NCBI GenBank assembly: GCA_025923995.1 | Contig: JAICEW010000020.1 | Coordinates: forward strand, 1 to 35,697 | Reading direction: 5' to 3' | From: Vicinamibacteria bacterium | GTDB taxonomy: Bacteria; Acidobacteriota; Vicinamibacteria; Fen-336 | Length of the DNA: 35,697 nucleotides | In this document: positions 17,081-27,027 of the stretch, one piece after another | How the letters are laid out: the number at the start of each line of letters is the position of its first letter | Position numbering within the stretch: the stretch's first letter is position 1 | Notes under the pieces: model-generated | Database searches by the model: none | The model's input: only the letters and a program-made list of their open reading frames with translations | Told to the model about the DNA's origin: nothing | Program-made: the position numbers and the translations under genes

Positions 17081-17137
17081 GGCTCCTCCTTGTCGGGCGG
17101 GACTCTAGGCCGGATCGGCCGAGGCCAGGGCGCGATT

Positions 17138-17160
17138 GTTACAGAATCCGTCCCTGTCAC
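17138..17160. promoter_or_regulatory. Imperfect inverted repeat GTTACAG-N9-CTGTCAC
   Basis: The seven-base arms match in six of seven positions. The repeat lies in the 179-base gap between the divergent PKD lipoprotein and ettA genes, 58 bases upstream of the lipoprotein start. It is a possible operator with no known match. Confidence 0.2.
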
Positions 17161-17190
17161 ACCCCCGAAACGGCAGGTGACCTTCGACTC

Positions 17191-17220
17191 TTGACCCGCG
17201 GACGCGGTTGCGGCCAGAAT
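17191..17220 (+). promoter_or_regulatory. Candidate ettA promoter
   Basis: TTGACC (17191-17196), an 18-base spacer, then CAGAAT (17215-17220). The expected transcription start is about 33 bases before the ATG. Confidence 0.4.
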
Positions 17221-17259
17221 GCTGGCCCTTCCGTCCATCATCCTCGGGGGTCGCACTCG

Positions 17260-18921
17260 ATGCCGCCGCAATACATCTTCGTGATGAAGGACCTGCGGAA
17301 GGTCACGCCGCAGGGCAAGGAGATCCTGAAGGGCATCTGGCTGTCCTTCTACCCGGGCGCCAAGATCGGCGTCCTGGGCGCGAACGGAGCGGGCAAGTCC
17401 ACGCTGCTCCGCATCATGGCCGGCCAGGACAAGGACTTCGCGGGCGAGGCGTTCGCGGCCGACAAGACCACGATCGGCTACCTGCCGCAGGAGCCGCAGC
17501 TCGATCCCAGGAAGAACGTCCTCCAGCACGTCGAGGAGTCGGTCGCGGACAAGCGCGCGGTCCTCAACCGCTACGAGGAGCTGTCGGCCGACTGGTCCGA
17601 GGAGAACGCGGACGAGCTGGGCCGGCTGCAGGACCAGATCGACGCCGGCAACCTGTGGGAGCTGGACCGCCAGCTCGAGATCGCGATGGACGCGCTGCGG
17701 CTGCCGCCTCCGGACGCGGACGTCACGACGCTCTCGGGCGGTGAGCGGCGCCGCGTCGCCCTGTGCCAGATCCTCCTGCGGAAGCCGGACCTGCTGCTGC
17801 TGGACGAGCCGACCAACCACCTCGACGCCGAGTCGGTCGCGTGGCTGGAGCGGCACCTGCAGGAGTACCAGGGCACGGTGGTCGCGATCACGCACGACCG
17901 CTACTTCCTGGACAACGTGGCCGGCTGGATCCTGGAGCTGGACCGCGGGGCCGGCATCCCGTGGGAGGGCAACTACTCGTCCTGGCTGGAGCAGAAGAAG
18001 AACCGCCTGGCCCAGGAGGAGAAGGAAGAGAGCAAGCGCCAGCGCACGCTGGACCGCGAGCTGGAATGGGTGCGCATGTCCCCTCGCGCCCGCCAGGCGA
18101 AGGGCAAGGCGCGCCTGTCCCACTACGAGGAGCTGCTGGCGGAGCAGCAGGCCGCCGACAAGCGCGACGGCGCCGCGGAGATCACGATCCCGCCCGGCCC
18201 GCGCCTGGGCGACCTGGTGATCGAGGCCAGGGACCTGCGCAAGGCCTACGGGGACAACCTGCTGATGGACGACGTGGACTTCATCCTGCCCCGCGGCGGC
18301 ATCGTGGGCGTGATCGGGCCCAACGGCGCGGGCAAGACCACGCTGTTCCGCATGATCCTGGGCCAGGAGAAGCCGGACGCGGGCTCGCTCAAGATCGGCG
18401 AGACGGTCGTGCTGTCGTACGTGGACCAGTCGCGCGACTCGCTGATCGGCGAGCGCACCGTCTGGGAGGAGATCTCCGACGGCGGCAAGGACATCGTGAT
18501 GGTGGGCAAGCGCGAGGTGAACTCGCGCGCCTACTCCGCGTCGTTCAACTTCCGGGGGCCGGACCAGCAGAAGAAGGTCAAGGACCTCTCGGGCGGCGAG
18601 CGCAACCGGCTGCACCTGGCCACGCTGCTCAAGAGCGGCGGGAACCTGCTGCTGCTGGACGAGCCCACCAACGACCTGGACGTGGACACGCTGCGCGCGC
18701 TGGAGGAGGCCCTCGTGGGCTTCGCCGGGTGCGCGGTCGTGATCAGCCACGACCGCTGGTTCCTGGACCGCATCGCCACCCACATGCTCGCGTTCGAGGG
18801 GGACAGCCAGGTCGTGTGGTTCGAGGGGAACTACCAGGACTACGAGGCGGATCGGAAGCGCCGGCTGGGCGCCGAGGCCGATCAGCCTCACCGGATCAAG
18901 TACAGGAAGCTGACGCACTGA
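17260..18921 (+). CDS. ettA: Energy-dependent translational throttle protein EttA (ABC-F)
   Basis: A 553-residue ABC-F ATPase, close to the E. coli EttA length of 555. EttA binds the ribosomal E site and gates the first elongation steps according to ATP/ADP. There are two ABC domains: Walker [10 protein letters not shown] (40-48) with signature LSGGERRR and [15 protein letters not shown]; then GPNGAGKTT with LSGGERNR and [14 protein letters not shown]. Between them lies the charged P-site tRNA interaction motif ([17 protein letters not shown] ... [22 protein letters not shown]). It starts [15 protein letters not shown], the family N-terminus; the frame is open further upstream but without homology. 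No membrane domain, as expected. It appears monocistronic. Confidence 0.95.
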   Translation: MPPQYIFVMKDLRKVTPQGKEILKGIWLSFYPGAKIGVLGANGAGKSTLLRIMAGQDKDFAGEAFAADKTTIGYLPQEPQLDPRKNVLQHVEESVADKRAVLNRYEELSADWSEENADELGRLQDQIDAGNLWELDRQLEIAMDALRLPPPDADVTTLSGGERRRVALCQILLRKPDLLLLDEPTNHLDAESVAWLERHLQEYQGTVVAITHDRYFLDNVAGWILELDRGAGIPWEGNYSSWLEQKKNRLAQEEKEESKRQRTLDRELEWVRMSPRARQAKGKARLSHYEELLAEQQAADKRDGAAEITIPPGPRLGDLVIEARDLRKAYGDNLLMDDVDFILPRGGIVGVIGPNGAGKTTLFRMILGQEKPDAGSLKIGETVVLSYVDQSRDSLIGERTVWEEISDGGKDIVMVGKREVNSRAYSASFNFRGPDQQKKVKDLSGGERNRLHLATLLKSGGNLLLLDEPTNDLDVDTLRALEEALVGFAGCAVVISHDRWFLDRIATHMLAFEGDSQVVWFEGNYQDYEADRKRRLGAEADQPHRIKYRKLTH

Positions 18922-19029
18922 ACGTAAGCCACCTCACAGACATCCTGAGGGCGGTCGTCGTACAAAGGCACATCGGAAGGGCACAGGGTCGTCTCCCTCC
19001 AGTCGAGCGGTCGTGAGCGACACGTCCGT

Positions 19030-19043
19030 GTGACCTCGGTCAC
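19030..19043. promoter_or_regulatory. 14-base palindrome upstream of the ECF sigma pair
   Basis: GTGACCTCGGTCAC is a perfect inverted repeat ending 17 bases before the ATG of the first ECF sigma-like gene. It is a possible operator or autoregulatory site. No -35/-10 pair typical of ECF factors was recognised nearby. Confidence 0.35.
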
Positions 19044-19060
19044 CGGGCTTCGTGAGGCGC

Positions 19061-19855
19061 ATGGGAACCTCGATCCAGGTCAATCGAGCGCCGGGGCGGT
19101 TGAGGTCGGGCGCCGCCTGGCCCGCCGCCGACACCGGCCTGCCGGCCCTGCCCGCCGTGGCGACGGCGCCGGAGGCGTCGCGCCCGCCGGACGCCGCCGC
19201 CCGCTTCGACGCCCTCCTGGCCCAGTACGACCGGCTGATCCGGGCGATCGTGGCGCGCCTGGGCCGGCGCTTCGGCGTCCGCCGCGACAGCTACCTGGTG
19301 CAGGACGACATCGCGCAGGAGGTCCGCTTCGACCTGTGGAAGCAGATCGCACGCGGACAGGTGATCGACTTCCCGGCCACCTACATCTACAAGGCGACGA
19401 TCCGGGAGACCGTGCGCGCCCTGCGACGGATGACCTCGCGCGAGATGGAGTCGATCGACGAGGACGGGGGCGCCGGGGAGGTCGTCGACGGCGCCGACCC
19501 GTTCAAGATCCTGGCGGCGCGCGACCAGTTCAAGGCGATCCTGGCCGGCATCCGGGCGCTGGCCCCGGAGCGCCAGGCCGCGGTCCGCGCCCACCTGGAG
19601 GGGTTCCAGTTCCAGGAAGTGATGGCGATGCACGGCTGGAGCTACCAGAAGGCGCGCAACCTGGTCGCCCGAGGCATGTCGGACCTGCGCGCCGGCCTTT
19701 GCGGGGAGACGCGTCCCCGGCGCAAGCGCTCGAGCGACCCCAGGCTGGCCGGCATCCACGCCCAGCTGGAAGCCCTCAGGGCCAACCTGCGGCTGCTCCA
19801 GGAGAAGCGCGGGGTGGTGCGCCTCGAGGCCACCCACGGCCGGGTACGCAAGTAG
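19061..19855 (+). CDS. ECF-type sigma factor-like protein (first of a tandem pair)
   Basis: A 264-residue protein with ECF sigma architecture. Region 2 lies at about 45-130 (FDALLAQYDRLIRAIVARLG ... DDIAQEVRFDLWKQIARG ... YIYKATIRETVRALRR). Region 4 lies at about 160-215 (LAPERQAAVRAHLEGFQFQEVM, MHGWSYQKARNLVARGMSDLRAGL). The HTH reads MHGWSYQKARN rather than the common gls-GTVKSR, so it is divergent. There is a Pro/Ala-rich N-terminal extension of ~45 residues and a basic tail of ~40 residues with a possible coiled coil (IHAQLEALRANLRLLQEK). ATG 19061 is used; GTG 19052, three codons earlier, is possible. The start region lacks a strong SD. Its paralogue follows 79 bases later. Confidence 0.78.
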   Translation: MGTSIQVNRAPGRLRSGAAWPAADTGLPALPAVATAPEASRPPDAAARFDALLAQYDRLIRAIVARLGRRFGVRRDSYLVQDDIAQEVRFDLWKQIARGQVIDFPATYIYKATIRETVRALRRMTSREMESIDEDGGAGEVVDGADPFKILAARDQFKAILAGIRALAPERQAAVRAHLEGFQFQEVMAMHGWSYQKARNLVARGMSDLRAGLCGETRPRRKRSSDPRLAGIHAQLEALRANLRLLQEKRGVVRLEATHGRVRK

Positions 19856-19934
19856 CGCCGCCTCAAGGCGATAGGCCCCTCTGACGTTCCCGCGGGGGCT
19901 TAGAATATCCCCGAGGAGTTCCTTCCAGGAGGCC

Positions 19935-20486
19935 GTGCGACCCTTGTCGAGCCCCCATGCCGATGCGGGACCGCTGTCGGGCCGGGAGACCCGGTTCGAA
20001 GGGATGGTCCGGCAATACGGCCGTCTCATCAGCACCGTCGTGGCCCGCGTGGGCGGCCAGGCCACCAGCCTCTTCCGGGAGGACATCGAGCAGCAGGTCC
20101 TCATCGAGCTGTGGAGGCAGGTCGACCGCGAGCAAAAGATCGATCACCCTTCCTCTTATCTATACAGGGCGGCTGTACGGGAGACCGTCCGGGTGCTGAA
20201 GCGGGAGCTCTCCCGCGAGGCCGCGGCGCCGTCCGCCGAAGGTCCGGGCGGGGGCGAGAGCCCGTTCCAGTCGCTGGCGGTGAAGGAGCAGGCGGCCGCG
20301 GTGGAGGCGTGCGTCGCGGCGCTGCCGGTGGACCGGCAGCGCGCGGTGCGCGCCCACCTGGCGGGGGTCGACGTGCGGGAGGTCATGCGGATGCACGGCT
20401 GGCCGTACCAGAAGGCGCGGAACCTCATCGCGCGCGGTATGGCGGAGCTGCGGGCGGCACTCCACGACAGGGGCATCCATGGCTGA
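19935..20486 (+). CDS. ECF-type sigma factor-like protein (second of a tandem pair)
   Basis: A 183-residue protein with ECF length and layout. Region 2: FEGMVRQYGRLISTVVARVG ... FREDIEQQVLIELWRQVDREQ ... YLYRAAVRETVRVLKRE. Region 4: LPVDRQRAVRAHLAGVDVREVMRMHGWPYQKARNLIARGMAELRAAL. It is clearly paralogous to the preceding gene, sharing RxTVRxLxR, RAHLxG and MHGWxYQKARNLxARGM. GTG 19935 is the start, with GGAGG two bases upstream. The last 8 bases (ATGGCTGA) overlap the next gene, which encodes a zinc-finger anti-sigma protein, so this copy is the likely partner of the anti-sigma. The inducing signal is unknown. Confidence 0.8.
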   Translation: MRPLSSPHADAGPLSGRETRFEGMVRQYGRLISTVVARVGGQATSLFREDIEQQVLIELWRQVDREQKIDHPSSYLYRAAVRETVRVLKRELSREAAAPSAEGPGGGESPFQSLAVKEQAAAVEACVAALPVDRQRAVRAHLAGVDVREVMRMHGWPYQKARNLIARGMAELRAALHDRGIHG

Positions 20487-21156
20487 AGCGGAGCAGACGC
20501 TGCGAGGCCTGTACGCGCTGCGCGAGTCGCCGGCCGACCCGCACCTCGGAGAGGACGACTGGCTCGCGCTGGCGAGCGGAGAGGGGCCCGCGTCGCACCG
20601 CGAGCGCGCGATCGACCACGTCGTGCGGTGCGCCTCCTGCGCCCGCGTCTACCGCGGGCTGACCGAGCTGGAGGAGGGCGCGCGGGAGTTCGACAAGCGG
20701 GCGCCGCAGGTGCTGGGGCCCGCGCCGCTGGACGCGCTGGGCACGACGCGATGGGTCTGGTGGGGAGGGCTGGCGGCAGCCGCCACGCTGGTCTGGGCCA
20801 TCGCGCAGCCGCGCCCCGCCCTGGCACCGGCGCCGCAGCCGAACGGCTCGGAGCTGCGCGGGCCGGAGCAGACGCGACCCGTGCTCCTCGAGCCCCTGGG
20901 CGCGGTCGTGCGCTGGCCCGAGCGGCTGCACTGGGAGCCGGTCGCGCAGGTGCGCGGGTACCGCGTGACCATCCTGGACGGCGAGGGCAACGAGCTGTGG
21001 GCGAGCCCCCTCCTCGCCGAGACCGCCATCGCGTGGCCGGCCCAGGTCCCGGCGCGGGCCGGGCGCGTCTACTGGCAGGTCACCGCCTATCCGCAGGGCG
21101 CCACCGACGCCGACGGCGTCGCGTCGGTCCTCGCCAGCTTCGATTACCAGCGCTAA
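20479..21156 (+). CDS. Membrane anti-sigma factor with zinc-finger motif and periplasmic domain
   Basis: A 225-residue protein. The cytoplasmic N-terminus carries the anti-sigma zinc motif HxxxCxxC (H47, C51, C54 in DHVVRCASC). One transmembrane helix follows at about 92-109 (WVWWGGLAAAATLVWAI), then a Pro-rich linker. The periplasmic part of ~90 residues resembles a fibronectin-III-like fold (LHWEPVAQVRGYRVTILD ... GRVYWQVTAYPQG). It presumably holds the adjacent ECF factor at the membrane and releases it on an envelope signal, by analogy with ZAS proteins. The ATG lies inside the end of the sigma gene (8-base overlap), consistent with 1:1 translational coupling. Cognate pairing is inferred from position only. 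Confidence 0.8.
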   Translation: MAEAEQTLRGLYALRESPADPHLGEDDWLALASGEGPASHRERAIDHVVRCASCARVYRGLTELEEGAREFDKRAPQVLGPAPLDALGTTRWVWWGGLAAAATLVWAIAQPRPALAPAPQPNGSELRGPEQTRPVLLEPLGAVVRWPERLHWEPVAQVRGYRVTILDGEGNELWASPLLAETAIAWPAQVPARAGRVYWQVTAYPQGATDADGVASVLASFDYQR

Positions 21157-21202
21157 GCGCTCTCTCTCGTTCGCGTTCTCCGCCGCGCCGCGGTCCTCGC
21201 GG

Positions 21203-21208
21203 TATGAT
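21203..21208 (+). promoter_or_regulatory. -10-like box TATGAT upstream of the aminoacylase-family gene
   Basis: TATGAT matches the -10 consensus in five of six bases, 40 bases before the ATG. No matching -35 box is visible at 16-18 bases. Confidence 0.3.
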
Positions 21209-21248
21209 CCTCGCGCCCGCCTCAGGACGCGAAAGGAACCAGGGTTTC

Positions 21249-22934
21249 ATGCACGTTCGGCTTTGCGCCGGCCTCCTCGCCTCGCTGAGCGCACTCGCCA
21301 CGGCCTACGCGGCCGACCACCCGCTCACGGTGATCCGCGGAGGGACCGTGTACGACGGCACCGGCTCTCCCGGGCGGGTGGCCGACGTGGTGATCCGCGG
21401 CGACCGCATCGAGCGCGTCGGTGACGCGTCGTCCCTCGAGGCCGAGACGGTCGTGGACGCGCGCGGCCTGGCGGTCGCCCCCGGGTTCATCAACATGCTC
21501 TCCTGGTCCACCGAGTCGCTGCTGGTCGATGGCCGGTCCCAGGGCGAGGTCCGCCAGGGCGTGACCACGCAGATCATGGGCGAGGGTTGGTCCATGGGCC
21601 CGCTCACGGACGCCATGAAGAAGCGGATGAAGGAGGACCAGGCCGACCTCAAGTTCGACGTGGTCTGGACGACGCTGGCCGAGTACCTGGCGCACCTGGA
21701 GAAGAAGGGCGTCTCACAGAACGTCGCGTCGTACGTCGGCGCCGCCACCATCCGCGAGCACGTGATCGGCCTCGACGACCGGCCGCCCACGCCGGCCGAG
21801 CTCGAGACGATGCGGGGCCTGGTCGAGAAGGAGATGCGCGCGGGCGCGCTCGGCATCGGCACCTCGCTCATCTACGCCCCCGGCTTCTACGCGAAGACCG
21901 AGGAGCTGATCGAGCTGTGCAAGGTCGCGGCCCGGTACCAGGGCAAGTACATCTCGCACCTGCGCAGCGAGGGCGACCGCTTCCTGGAGGCCATCGACGA
22001 GCTGATCCGCATCAGCCGCGAGGCGGGCCTGCCGGCCGAGATCTACCACCTGAAGGCGGCCGGCGAGTCCAACTGGCCCAAGCTGGAGCAGGCCGTGGCC
22101 CGGGTCGAGGCCGCGCGCAAGGAAGGCCTGGCCGTGACCGCGGACATGTACACCTACACCGCGGGAGCGACGGGCTTCGACGCGTGCGTGCCGCGCTGGT
22201 CCCTGGAAGGCGGCCAGCCCGGCTTCCGCGAGCGCCTCAAGGACAAGGCGACGCGCGCGCGGATCCTCAAGGAGTCGAGCACGCCCGGCACGGGCTTCGA
22301 GAACCTCTGCCTGGCCACCGGCTCGCCCGAGCGCATCCTGCTGGTCGGGTTCAAGACCGACCGGCTCAAGCCGCTGACCGGCCGCACGCTGGCCGACGTC
22401 GCGAAGGAGCGCGGGAAGGAGCCCTTCGACGTGATGCTGGACCTCATGAACGAGGACCAGACGCGCATCGAGGTCGTGTTCTTCCTGATGTCGGAGGACA
22501 ACGTCCGCAAGCAGCTCCGCCTGCCCTGGGTCTCGTTCGGTTCGGACGCGTCCTCGATGGCGCCGGTCGACCCCTTCACGCGCTCCTCCGCTCACCCGCG
22601 CGCCTACGGGAACTTCGCGCGCCTGCTCGGCAAGTACGTGCGCGAGGAGAAGCTGGTCACGCTGCCGGAGGCGATCCGCCGGCTGAGCGGCCTGCCCGCG
22701 GCCAACCTGGGGCTCGCCGACCGCGGGACGCTGGCCGCGGGCCGCTTCGCCGACGTCGTGGTGTTCGACCCGGACACGATCGCGGACCGCGCCACGTTCG
22801 AGCAGCCGCACCAGTACGCGGTGGGCGTGAAGCACGTGTTCGTGAACGGGGTGGCGGTGCTGAAGGACGGCGAGCACACCGGCGCGCTGCCCGGACGCGC
22901 GCTCAAGGGACCGGGCGCGACGGCGAGGCCCTAA
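21249..22934 (+). CDS. D-aminoacylase-family amidohydrolase lacking the HxH metal motif
   Basis: A 561-residue secreted protein (signal MHVRLCAGLLASLSALATAYA) of the N-acyl-D-amino-acid deacylase / amidohydrolase superfamily. The beta-sandwich pieces are clear: VIRGGTVYDGTGSPGRVADVVIRGDRI at the start and ADRGTLAAGRFADVVVFDPDTI near the end. Retained ligands are H237 (YISHLRSEGD), H267 (EIYHLK) and D433 (FGSDASS). The HxH after strand 1 (GFIDxHxH in active enzymes) is GFINMLSWS, so both His are gone (L84, W86), and the usual GNCG Cys segment reads GEGW. I recall a subgroup with exactly this INMLSW pattern annotated as deacylase. Metal content and activity are uncertain. AAAGGAA lies upstream of the ATG. 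The next gene starts 4 bases after the stop. Confidence 0.85.
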   Translation: MHVRLCAGLLASLSALATAYAADHPLTVIRGGTVYDGTGSPGRVADVVIRGDRIERVGDASSLEAETVVDARGLAVAPGFINMLSWSTESLLVDGRSQGEVRQGVTTQIMGEGWSMGPLTDAMKKRMKEDQADLKFDVVWTTLAEYLAHLEKKGVSQNVASYVGAATIREHVIGLDDRPPTPAELETMRGLVEKEMRAGALGIGTSLIYAPGFYAKTEELIELCKVAARYQGKYISHLRSEGDRFLEAIDELIRISREAGLPAEIYHLKAAGESNWPKLEQAVARVEAARKEGLAVTADMYTYTAGATGFDACVPRWSLEGGQPGFRERLKDKATRARILKESSTPGTGFENLCLATGSPERILLVGFKTDRLKPLTGRTLADVAKERGKEPFDVMLDLMNEDQTRIEVVFFLMSEDNVRKQLRLPWVSFGSDASSMAPVDPFTRSSAHPRAYGNFARLLGKYVREEKLVTLPEAIRRLSGLPAANLGLADRGTLAAGRFADVVVFDPDTIADRATFEQPHQYAVGVKHVFVNGVAVLKDGEHTGALPGRALKGPGATARP

Positions 22935-22938
22935 GGCG

Positions 22939-23880
22939 GTGGCCGACCGCATCCTCGTCACCGGCGCCAACGGCTTCGTGGGGCGCCACCTGATCGCGGC
23001 GGCCGTGCGGCGCGGCCTCCAGCCGATCGGCGTCGTGCGCTCGCCGGCCGGCGCGGCGGCGGTCAAGGCGGCGGGCGGCCGGGCCCTGGCCGTCGCGCGC
23101 CTCTCCTCGCCCGAGCTGCGCGCGGCGTCGCAGGGCGCCCGCGCGATCGTCCACCTGGCCATGATCGGCTCGGAGCGGCCGGGCGTGACCTACTCGGCCG
23201 TGAACGTCGAGGGGACGCGCAGCATCGCACGCATCGCGATCGAGTCGGGCGCGACGCCCCTGGTGATCTTCAGCGGCCTGGGCGTGGCCCGCTACGGCCA
23301 GGCGCCCCGCACCACCAACCGCTACTTCCTCTCCAAGCTCGAGGCCGAGATCGAGGTGTACAGAAGCGGAGTGCCCGCGGTCGTGTTCCGCCCGTCCTAC
23401 ATCGTCGGCCCCGGGGACGGTCTCTCGACCGCGCTGCTGCGCGACCTCGCGAGCGGCGTGGTGGAGGTGCCGGGGGACGGGCGATACCGCCTGCAGCCCG
23501 TCGCGGTGGCGGACGCCGCGGAAGCCGCCCTCTCCGCCGCGCTGGACCCGCCGCAGCCGGTCGGGCGCTCCGCCCACCGCGTGATCGACCTGGCGGGCCC
23601 GGAGCCCATCGCGTACGGCCGCTTCGTGGAGCGGTTCGCGGACCTGGCGCGCGCGTACGGCCACCCGGCCGACTTCGTGGTGCGGCACATCCCGGTCGCC
23701 GAGGCGGACCGCCAGGCCGTCGCGGGGGGCTACCGGGGCATGCTGCCCGACGAGCTGGACTGCCTGCTCTGCGACGAAGTGGCCGACGCCGCGCCTTTGG
23801 CGGACCTGCTGGGCCGGCCGCTGCGCCCCCTGGACGACGCGATCGCGGCGGCCGTAGACGACGTTCCGCATCCGCAGTAG
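22939..23880 (+). CDS. NAD(P)-binding epimerase-like (extended/atypical SDR) protein
   Basis: A 313-residue Rossmann-fold protein. The N-terminal loop TGANGFVGRHL (residues 8-18) is the GxxGxxG of extended and atypical SDRs. VFRPSYIVGPGDG is typical of NDUFA9-like and NAD-dependent epimerase families. The active-site Tyr/Lys pair would fall in RYFLSKLEAE, giving YxxxK as Y-FLS-K, so catalysis is possible. The start is GTG 22939, four bases after the aminoacylase-family gene; no better start exists. The C-terminal half (YRLQPVAVADAAEAALSAAL; DLAGPEPIAYGRFVERFADL) matches that family. The substrate is not predictable. It is probably in an operon with its upstream neighbour. Confidence 0.82.
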   Translation: MADRILVTGANGFVGRHLIAAAVRRGLQPIGVVRSPAGAAAVKAAGGRALAVARLSSPELRAASQGARAIVHLAMIGSERPGVTYSAVNVEGTRSIARIAIESGATPLVIFSGLGVARYGQAPRTTNRYFLSKLEAEIEVYRSGVPAVVFRPSYIVGPGDGLSTALLRDLASGVVEVPGDGRYRLQPVAVADAAEAALSAALDPPQPVGRSAHRVIDLAGPEPIAYGRFVERFADLARAYGHPADFVVRHIPVAEADRQAVAGGYRGMLPDELDCLLCDEVADAAPLADLLGRPLRPLDDAIAAAVDDVPHPQ

Positions 23881-23899
23881 GCTCGGGGTCGAAAGAGCC

Positions 23900-24226
23900 A
23901 TGCGACTCGGCATCACGGAGTACATCGACTGCGCGCACTTCCTGCCCGGCCATCCCAAGTGCGGCCAGGTGCACGGGCACACCTACCGCGTGGACGTCAC
24001 CATCGAGGGCGAGCACAACCGCGGCATGGTCGTGGACTTCAACGACCTCAAGCAGAGCACGCGCGAAGTCCTGGCCCGCTACGACCACCGCCACTGGAAC
24101 GACGTGCTCGAGTTCCCCTCGGTCGAGAACATCTGCGAGCTGCTCTCGCGCGAGCTGCGGGAGCGCATCTCGTTCCCGATGGTGATCCGCGTGTGGGAAG
24201 GCAACGGCAAGTGGGCCGAGATGTGA
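23900..24226 (+). CDS. queD: 6-pyruvoyltetrahydropterin synthase / QueD family protein
   Basis: A 108-residue protein of the T-fold PTPS/QueD family; in bacteria QueD makes 6-carboxytetrahydropterin from dihydroneopterin triphosphate on the queuosine/7-deazaguanine route. Zinc ligands are H13 (CAHF), H25 and H27 (VHGHTY); the catalytic Cys is C21 in HPKCGQVHGH. VVDFNDLK, the DHRHWND catalytic-His region, PSVENIC and the acidic EGNGKWAEM end complete the family pattern. It is slightly shorter than E. coli QueD (about 120). No other queuosine genes are in the window, so a different pterin role cannot be excluded and the symbol is tentative. The stop lies 4 bases from the opposing aminotransferase gene. 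Confidence 0.85.
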   Translation: MRLGITEYIDCAHFLPGHPKCGQVHGHTYRVDVTIEGEHNRGMVVDFNDLKQSTREVLARYDHRHWNDVLEFPSVENICELLSRELRERISFPMVIRVWEGNGKWAEM

Positions 24227-24230
24227 GGGC

Positions 24231-25046
24231 TCAGGCCCCGCGGACGTCCTCCGCCTCCGCCTCCACGCGACGCTCGTAGCGGCTCCGGATCTCCCGCGTC
24301 AGCGGACCAGGCGCGCCAGCGCCGACCGCGATCGCGTCGATCCCCACCACCGGCAGCACCCCTCGCGACGCGCTGGTGATGAAGCACTCGCCCGCCCGAG
24401 ACACCTCGTCCAGGCGGAGGGCTCGAGGGGCGCGCGGGAGGAGGCCGTCGGCGACCTCGAGCACCAGCGAGCGCGTCAGGCCCGCCAGGACGCGCTCCTC
24501 CTCGGTGTGGAGCGCGCCGTCCTTCACGGCGAAGAAGTTGCTGGACAGGCCTTCCAGGATCGCGCCGTCCTCCGCGACCATCAGGCCCTCGTGCGCTCCC
24601 GCGGGCAGGTGCGCATAGGCGTCCGCGGCCGTCCCGATGAACCGCGTGTCCTTGGCGTGGGGGTTGTCGCGGCGCAACGGGACCGTCACGCACCAGGCCC
24701 CGTCCCGGCAGAGCGCCTCGGGGAGCGGCGTGAAGGGCTCGACGGACACGAACAGTCGGGGCGGGGCCCACGTGAGCCGCACTCGTGACTCCGGGTGGCC
24801 CGCGCGATCGAGCGCCGCCGCCAGCGCGGCGCGGACCGAGTCGCTCCCGAGCTCTCCCGTCCGGCCCTGCAGGCGCGCCGACTCCCGCAGCCGTCCGACG
24901 TGGTCCTCCAGCCGGAGGACGCGGGCGGGCCCGTAGGTCCTCAGGGTGGTGTAGGCGCCCGCGGGCAGCGCCGCCGACGTCTCGCGCGCCGTCGTCGGAT
25001 CCGCGAGCTCCTCCAGCCGGCCTCCGACCAGCTCGAACGTCCTCAT
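24231..25046 (-). CDS. Class IV PLP aminotransferase (BCAT / aminodeoxychorismate lyase group)
   Basis: A 271-residue fold-type IV PLP enzyme. The Schiff-base Lys is K132 in NPHAKDTRFIG, and the AHEGLMVAEDGAILEGLSSNFFAV block (E165, N170) is the family's PLP-facing signature. RLEDHVGRLRESA is the usual N-terminal motif. The family covers branched-chain and D-amino-acid aminotransferases and 4-amino-4-deoxychorismate lyase (PabC). Its size fits PabC or DAAT better than a full BCAT, but the residues visible do not decide. AAGGAGG precedes ATG 25046, with only two bases between, unusually close. The gene is divergent from dnaK, with the two starts 92 bases apart, and convergent with queD. Confidence 0.85.
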   Translation of the reverse strand: MRTFELVGGRLEELADPTTARETSAALPAGAYTTLRTYGPARVLRLEDHVGRLRESARLQGRTGELGSDSVRAALAAALDRAGHPESRVRLTWAPPRLFVSVEPFTPLPEALCRDGAWCVTVPLRRDNPHAKDTRFIGTAADAYAHLPAGAHEGLMVAEDGAILEGLSSNFFAVKDGALHTEEERVLAGLTRSLVLEVADGLLPRAPRALRLDEVSRAGECFITSASRGVLPVVGIDAIAVGAGAPGPLTREIRSRYERRVEAEAEDVRGA

Positions 25047-25087
25047 AACCTCCTTATTTTCAATGGCAACGCGGCGATCCGCAAGGA

Positions 25088-25110
25088 GGTTGACAGCCCG
25101 AGGCTCAACC
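25088..25110. promoter_or_regulatory. HAIR-like HspR operator upstream of dnaK
   Basis: The inverted repeat GGTTGA-N11-TCAACC reproduces the core spacing of the HspR-associated inverted repeat (CTTGAGT-N7-ACTCAAG, in which TTGA and TCAA are also 11 bases apart). The flanking and inner bases differ from the Streptomyces consensus. Its left arm overlaps a TTGACA -35 box at 25090-25095. The same operon ends in an hspR-like gene. Confidence 0.7.
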
Positions 25111-25119
25111 CGATACCGT
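25090..25119 (+). promoter_or_regulatory. dnaK promoter
   Basis: A perfect -35 TTGACA (25090-25095) with a weak -10 candidate, TACCGT, after 18 bases (25114-25119). Transcription would start around 25126, immediately before the Shine-Dalgarno GGGAGG. The -35 lies in the operator, so HspR binding would block RNA polymerase. Confidence 0.5.
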
Positions 25120-25138
25120 GGAGGTCGGGAGGCTCATT

Positions 25139-27025
<1,887 letters not shown>

Positions 27026-27027
27026 CC

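Noticed and set aside
17077-18918. 613-codon minus-strand frame over ettA
   Set aside because: Antisense shadow of a confidently assigned ABC-F gene; no motif in its translation.
19856-19934. ECF-autoregulated promoter between the two sigma genes
   Set aside because: TAGAAT (19901-19906) looks like a -10, but no -35 of either housekeeping or ECF type lies at a proper distance.
25047-25138. CIRCE element or sigma-32 promoter upstream of dnaK
   Set aside because: Neither TTAGCACTC/GAGTGCTAA arms nor a CCCCAT-type -10 box is present; the repeat fits HAIR spacing instead.
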